Program-made: the position numbers and the translations under genes
Notes under the pieces: generated by a model
Database searches by the model: none
Told to the model about the DNA's origin: nothing
The model's input: the letters and a program-made list of their open reading frames with translations, nothing else
Source of the DNA: Thermoplasmata archaeon
GTDB lineage: Archaea > Thermoplasmatota > E2 > DHVEG-1
Length of the DNA: 7,904 bases
NCBI GenBank assembly: GCA_003651045.1
Contig: QMTJ01000046.1
Coordinates: 1 to 7,904, forward strand
Direction of reading: 5' to 3'
Part shown: positions 4,265-7,904 of the stretch, in pieces
Position numbering within the stretch: position 1 is the stretch's first letter
How the letters are laid out: every line of letters begins with the position of its first letter

Positions 4265-7200
4265 ATGAATAATAGTAAAATAGCTGCATGTTTAATAGGG
4301 GCATTTATTCTAATGCAGATTTTAGTTCCAACTTCTTTATCTATTGATGATTTTCCTTGGTGGGATAACAACTGGTCATATCGTAGTGAGATTAAAATAC
4401 CAGTGGATACAAGTGATAAAAACACTTGTTTTCAACCTGTTGATGTACATGTTGAGTTTGATGAACCATGTTGGGCGCTAGATGAAAAAGAACATTCTAT
4501 TAGAGTAGTTGTTCAACGTGGTGATGTTTTTACTGAGTTGGAATCACAGATTTATGATCTTCACTATGTGGATGAGGAACATATTGACTCCTGCAGTTTG
4601 GTTTTTCTTATACCTGAGGATGTAAAGGGTGATGAAAAATACTATGTCTATTATGATGATTCTGCTAAGCCTACTCCGGATTACCCTGATCATGTTAAAG
4701 TTGAAGAGTCATACTATAGATATGAGCCTTTGCAGGGTGTCTTTTTTGAATCATGGTATTACAAGATACTTCAAGATGGAGAGATTGTTTATGCGGTTGC
4801 TCAAAAAGGAACAGCTATGAGTATGCATGTATCTCAGCAGGTTATGAAGCTGAAGAAAGGTGTAAAAACTGTTTTACCTAATTCAGCGGATCAATCAATT
4901 AGTTTTAGTTTTATTTACTGGTGGCTTAAGAACGGCGTCTGGGATGGTTTTTCCACTGATGAAAAATTACTGTCTAAAGAAGTATTTGTAGATGGTAACC
5001 TCATGGTATATTTTGGTATTAAAAGCGGGTCATCTAATGGTTTAATTCAATCAACGGTTTACTATAAATACTACTATACACCAACTGAGGATAAAAAAAT
5101 TTATGCTCATGTTAAACATCAAATCAATAAATACCCGTTACCCAGTGGTGAAGAAATCGATGTAGCATTTGCAGCAGTTAACATGGGAAAGTTTAAGAGT
5201 AGTGTTTTGAAGGAGTTAAATTTTGGTAGTATCCCTTCTTATCTACATTTTTACAATGAAAACGGTTTAGTAACAACATACAAAATCGATCAGAACCCTG
5301 AAAGCAGTGACTGGGAGACTATGATTAGTAAACAAGATGATTATGATATAGGGGATAATGCCTGGTTATCAGTTGATGAAGGAGAAGCAGGTAAAGCACA
5401 AGGGATAATATTTGACTCTAAAGATGTTGTAAAATCTGGAGAGGATGAGCGGAATGGGATAGAACTACAACTCTACGAGGCACATAGTATTAATCTACCT
5501 GGTTTAGATGGCCGTATCGGCTACCTGTATCTTATGAGAAACGGTTATGAACAAGGGGAACCATTGGACGCCGTACTTCCAAAAAATTATACTGTTGAGT
5601 TCAATGCAGAGTTTTTTACTTCAGAAAACGGTGGATACAAAAGAGTAGAAAAAGAAGCAGATATCTATCAAAAACTTATAAAGTATCAACCAGAAAACAA
5701 TGAAGAAATAAATGAGACTAACGAAGAAAAAAAAGAATACAATTTAAATGTATATGTTCATCTTTCAAAATTATTATCTCTAAAAACAGTTGGCTCATTA
5801 TTGTTTCTAAAATATCCTTCAATAGTTGTTAAATTATTCAAAGATAATGAACAAGTCGGGTTTTGTAGAGCTAGTAGAATACCTTTAAATAGTGATTACA
5901 CAGTTGATTGGAAAAACATCTCGTTATTTAGAAAAGCTAGATTTACGCATCTCCAAGAAGGGTATTATCTTGTAAAAGTTTTTCTTGAAAAATCATCATC
6001 CCCTGGGAAAGATGAGTTCATAGGTTATCAAATTGTTGATCTAAAAAAAGATACAGATACACATGTTTTTTGTAAACCTGAGAGTGAAATACGTTTACAA
6101 TTTCTAAATCAAAACAATAGAGGAGTTGAAAACGTTCAAACATATATAACAAAGGATAACATGATATTATCAGAAGCTACGAGTGATAACAATGGCGAAG
6201 TGAAGATAGGAGTACCATATAACAGCGGAGAAAAATATCTTATCAAATCCATTTACAAAGGTTTTTTAGTTTTTAAAGAAGAAACACGAATCAACTGTAT
6301 ACATAGTGTTTTTCCTCTGAAAAAAATTGTTACATTTGATGTTCATGATTTAACAATAAACGTTAAAAACTCAAATAATAAACCAATAGATTTGGATATA
6401 ACACTTACATCTAATGAAATGCAGGAACCCGTTGTTTTAAAACCAGATGAAAACGCTCATATGAAATACAAATTCTGGAGTCTACCCAGTGGTAACTATA
6501 CACTCACTTTTAAATACAATACTATAGAAGTAGAAGAAAAAATAAACATACCCATGGTGAATTCAAAAACAATTAACTTCTATGATCTCACTCTCTATGT
6601 AAAAGATGAATTAGGTTTTAAACCTGGTGTAAAACTAGATGTGTACTTGATAGATGAGACTTCTAAAAAACCTGTTATCATTTCTGGAAACTATGTTTCT
6701 AACGGTGAATACCAGTTTTTCAATTTACACACTGGAAGGTACATACTTAGAACCCAGTATAAATCATATACTGTTGAGAAACAAATTGATATACCAGTTG
6801 GAACAAATGAAAACACCAACATAGTAAAAATAATGTTTCCTGCTTTGTTCAACCTTACAACAATTGTTTTTGACTCACATGGTAACTCGTTAGGAGGCGC
6901 CAAAATCGTTATATCGCGCGATGGAAAGAAAACACAAGGAAACACTAATGAGAGAGGTTTGAAAATGTTTTCAATACCACCTGGGGAGTACAGGTTACAG
7001 GTTTTCCTAGATGATGATTTAATCTGCAATAGAAACATTAGCGTCTCGGCGGATAAAACATATAAAATCGCCACCGCATATGAACCAGTACTCCTCCATA
7101 CAGTGATAATCCTAACATCAATAGTATTGTTAATAGGTATAGCGTATCTAAGTTATAAAAAAAGAAATACCTTGTTTTTCTTCAAAATATTAGCTATCTA

Positions 7201-7753
7201 TCTAGTTTTTATCGCTATTGTTTCTCCATGGTGGGCTATTGATGGTCTCTCTAATGGAGCATCTACACATACGGAGATGTTTCTACTCCCGACTAATATG
7301 GTAACTATAACCTCAATAGATAATATATCTGCTGGTGAGATAATAGTTTTAGATGAAACATTTAAATCCACGATGAGTCAGTTACCAATAATTCTGATAG
7401 CTGCTCTTACATGTATATTTATAAGTATGTTTCTAAAAAAGTTTGAGAAAACAAAAACATCAACTTTATTGTTCCTCATCAGCGTGTTTTTACTTTCAAC
7501 TGTGCTCATAGTTTTCACCTATGGAATGTCAGAGTTTACAAAAATCACAGTTGGAGGTTTTATAGGAGAAAGTAATCTTGACATCGCTATCCCCGGTGAA
7601 AACATGTATAGAACCATTCAATGCACATGGGGCCCTAGTATCGGTTTTTATCTTATCCTGTTTTCAACTATTTTTCTATGGTTTTCCATGTTTATTGACA
7701 TTAAAAAAAATATATACGGAGAAAAATTTATTTATTCAAACATTGAAAAATAA
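4265..7753 (+). CDS. Giant secreted, membrane-anchored multidomain surface protein
   Basis: This 1162-residue protein starts with a signal peptide (about 1-26, hydrophobic core 6-21). WWDNNWSYR (32-40) then opens a beta-rich N-terminal region that resembles DUF2341-type domains of archaeal exported proteins. Residues about 110-472 form a long aromatic-rich region I do not recognise. An acidic Asn/Glu linker (476-492) leads to another beta domain (about 493-606). At least three, probably four, successive Ig- or carboxypeptidase-regulatory-like modules follow (about 608-688, 689-770, 773-855 and 862-935). They share DLT-x-x-V starts and a late (P/H)(S/T/P)G-x-Y-x-L strand (PSGNYTL, HTGRYIL, PPGEYRL). 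The C-terminus has five membrane helices (about 943-962, 971-988, 1041-1057, 1068-1088 and 1126-1146). Basic loops fit an outside N-terminus and inside C-terminus. No catalytic site is evident. A role in adhesion, glycan binding or envelope structure is inference. Confidence 0.85.
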   Translation: MNNSKIAACLIGAFILMQILVPTSLSIDDFPWWDNNWSYRSEIKIPVDTSDKNTCFQPVDVHVEFDEPCWALDEKEHSIRVVVQRGDVFTELESQIYDLHYVDEEHIDSCSLVFLIPEDVKGDEKYYVYYDDSAKPTPDYPDHVKVEESYYRYEPLQGVFFESWYYKILQDGEIVYAVAQKGTAMSMHVSQQVMKLKKGVKTVLPNSADQSISFSFIYWWLKNGVWDGFSTDEKLLSKEVFVDGNLMVYFGIKSGSSNGLIQSTVYYKYYYTPTEDKKIYAHVKHQINKYPLPSGEEIDVAFAAVNMGKFKSSVLKELNFGSIPSYLHFYNENGLVTTYKIDQNPESSDWETMISKQDDYDIGDNAWLSVDEGEAGKAQGIIFDSKDVVKSGEDERNGIELQLYEAHSINLPGLDGRIGYLYLMRNGYEQGEPLDAVLPKNYTVEFNAEFFTSENGGYKRVEKEADIYQKLIKYQPENNEEINETNEEKKEYNLNVYVHLSKLLSLKTVGSLLFLKYPSIVVKLFKDNEQVGFCRASRIPLNSDYTVDWKNISLFRKARFTHLQEGYYLVKVFLEKSSSPGKDEFIGYQIVDLKKDTDTHVFCKPESEIRLQFLNQNNRGVENVQTYITKDNMILSEATSDNNGEVKIGVPYNSGEKYLIKSIYKGFLVFKEETRINCIHSVFPLKKIVTFDVHDLTINVKNSNNKPIDLDITLTSNEMQEPVVLKPDENAHMKYKFWSLPSGNYTLTFKYNTIEVEEKINIPMVNSKTINFYDLTLYVKDELGFKPGVKLDVYLIDETSKKPVIISGNYVSNGEYQFFNLHTGRYILRTQYKSYTVEKQIDIPVGTNENTNIVKIMFPALFNLTTIVFDSHGNSLGGAKIVISRDGKKTQGNTNERGLKMFSIPPGEYRLQVFLDDDLICNRNISVSADKTYKIATAYEPVLLHTVIILTSIVLLIGIAYLSYKKRNTLFFFKILAIYLVFIAIVSPWWAIDGLSNGASTHTEMFLLPTNMVTITSIDNISAGEIIVLDETFKSTMSQLPIILIAALTCIFISMFLKKFEKTKTSTLLFLISVFLLSTVLIVFTYGMSEFTKITVGGFIGESNLDIAIPGENMYRTIQCTWGPSIGFYLILFSTIFLWFSMFIDIKKNIYGEKFIYSNIEK

Positions 7754-7812
7754 GAAAAAATATAAGTTGTATTAATTAATCTCTTTTAAACCAGTTGCCT
7801 AACATAATCTAA

Positions 7813-7830
7813 TTTGATAAAAAGGGGGAG
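7813..7830 (+). promoter_or_regulatory. TATA-like TTGATAAAAA plus GGGGGAG before the last gene
   Basis: TTTGATAAAA is centred about 28 bases before the GTG at 7844 and runs straight into GGGGGAG (7824-7830), which ends 13 bases before the start. The arrangement closely mirrors that before the gene at 4265. It could be a promoter element or a distant ribosome site. Confidence 0.35.
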
Positions 7831-7843
7831 AAAAAAAACGAAG

Positions 7844-7904
7844 GTGAAAACAAAATATCTATATCTACTAGTTTTGGCATGGATAGTCTTCGGTATATTA
7901 TTCA
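7844..7904 (+). CDS. N-terminus of a secreted or membrane protein (partial)
   Basis: From GTG 7844 the frame stays open to the window edge for 20 codons and gives a short basic start (MKTK) followed by a hydrophobic run (YLYLLVLAWIVFGILF). This is a typical signal peptide or first membrane helix. The start is supported by GGGGGAG at 7824-7830, placed exactly as the GGGAGGT is before the gene at 4265. AAGGTGA overlapping the start codon gives little extra help. The gene follows the giant surface-protein gene by 90 bases on the same strand, so it may be another envelope protein, possibly a paralogue. Nothing beyond the leader is visible, so no family can be named. Confidence 0.6.
   Translation, partial: MKTKYLYLLVLAWIVFGILF

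Noticed and set aside
6691..7074. 127-codon - strand frame inside the giant gene
   Set aside because: Antisense shadow; the + strand frame runs continuously through it with domain structure.

Overview
This is a strongly A/T-rich stretch of archaeal chromosome. The clearest evidence is a full-length fibrillarin-like rRNA 2'-O-methyltransferase (FlpA) of archaeal size. TATA-box promoters close to the start codons and a short-leader or leaderless style of initiation fit this. The large secreted protein, with a WW..NW.YR start and a PWW-type membrane tail, suggests an uncultured euryarchaeon, perhaps Thermoplasmatota-like. That placement is an inference and the sequence alone does not prove it.

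Layout. Bases 1-116 hold the C-terminal end of a membrane protein on the + strand. Next comes a very small + strand gene (about 169-387) made almost entirely of four tandem 15-residue repeats. Bases 388-850 are a gene-poor convergent interval with T-tracts on both strands and a perfect 13-bp inverted repeat. On the - strand lie a DegT/DnrJ/EryC1/StrS-type aminotransferase (2068-851) and, upstream of it, a small HExxH metallopeptidase-like protein (2573-2106); the two read as one unit. A divergent promoter region (2574-2730) separates them from the + strand flpA gene (2731-3393). flpA is followed after a short gap by a small polytopic membrane protein of the putative small multidrug export / DedA-like type (3451-4101). 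After T-rich termination signals and a new promoter comes a very large gene (4265-7753) for an 1162-residue exported protein: signal peptide, DUF2341-like N-terminus, a long beta-rich ectodomain ending in tandem Ig/carboxypeptidase-regulatory-like modules, and five C-terminal membrane segments. The window ends inside another + strand gene (from 7844) that begins with a signal-like hydrophobic stretch.

How the genes fit together. Only flpA has a firm function, in C/D-guide RNA-directed rRNA methylation. Its usual partner gene nop5 is not adjacent here. The aminotransferase probably makes an amino sugar for surface glycans, and the giant protein is probably cell-surface anchored. A shared envelope theme is therefore possible but unproven. 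The two least explained items are the 15-residue repeat mini-protein and a recurrent G-run 18-20 bases before four of the start codons, each just downstream of a TATA-like stretch. No tRNA, rRNA, CRISPR array, transposase or integrase was seen.
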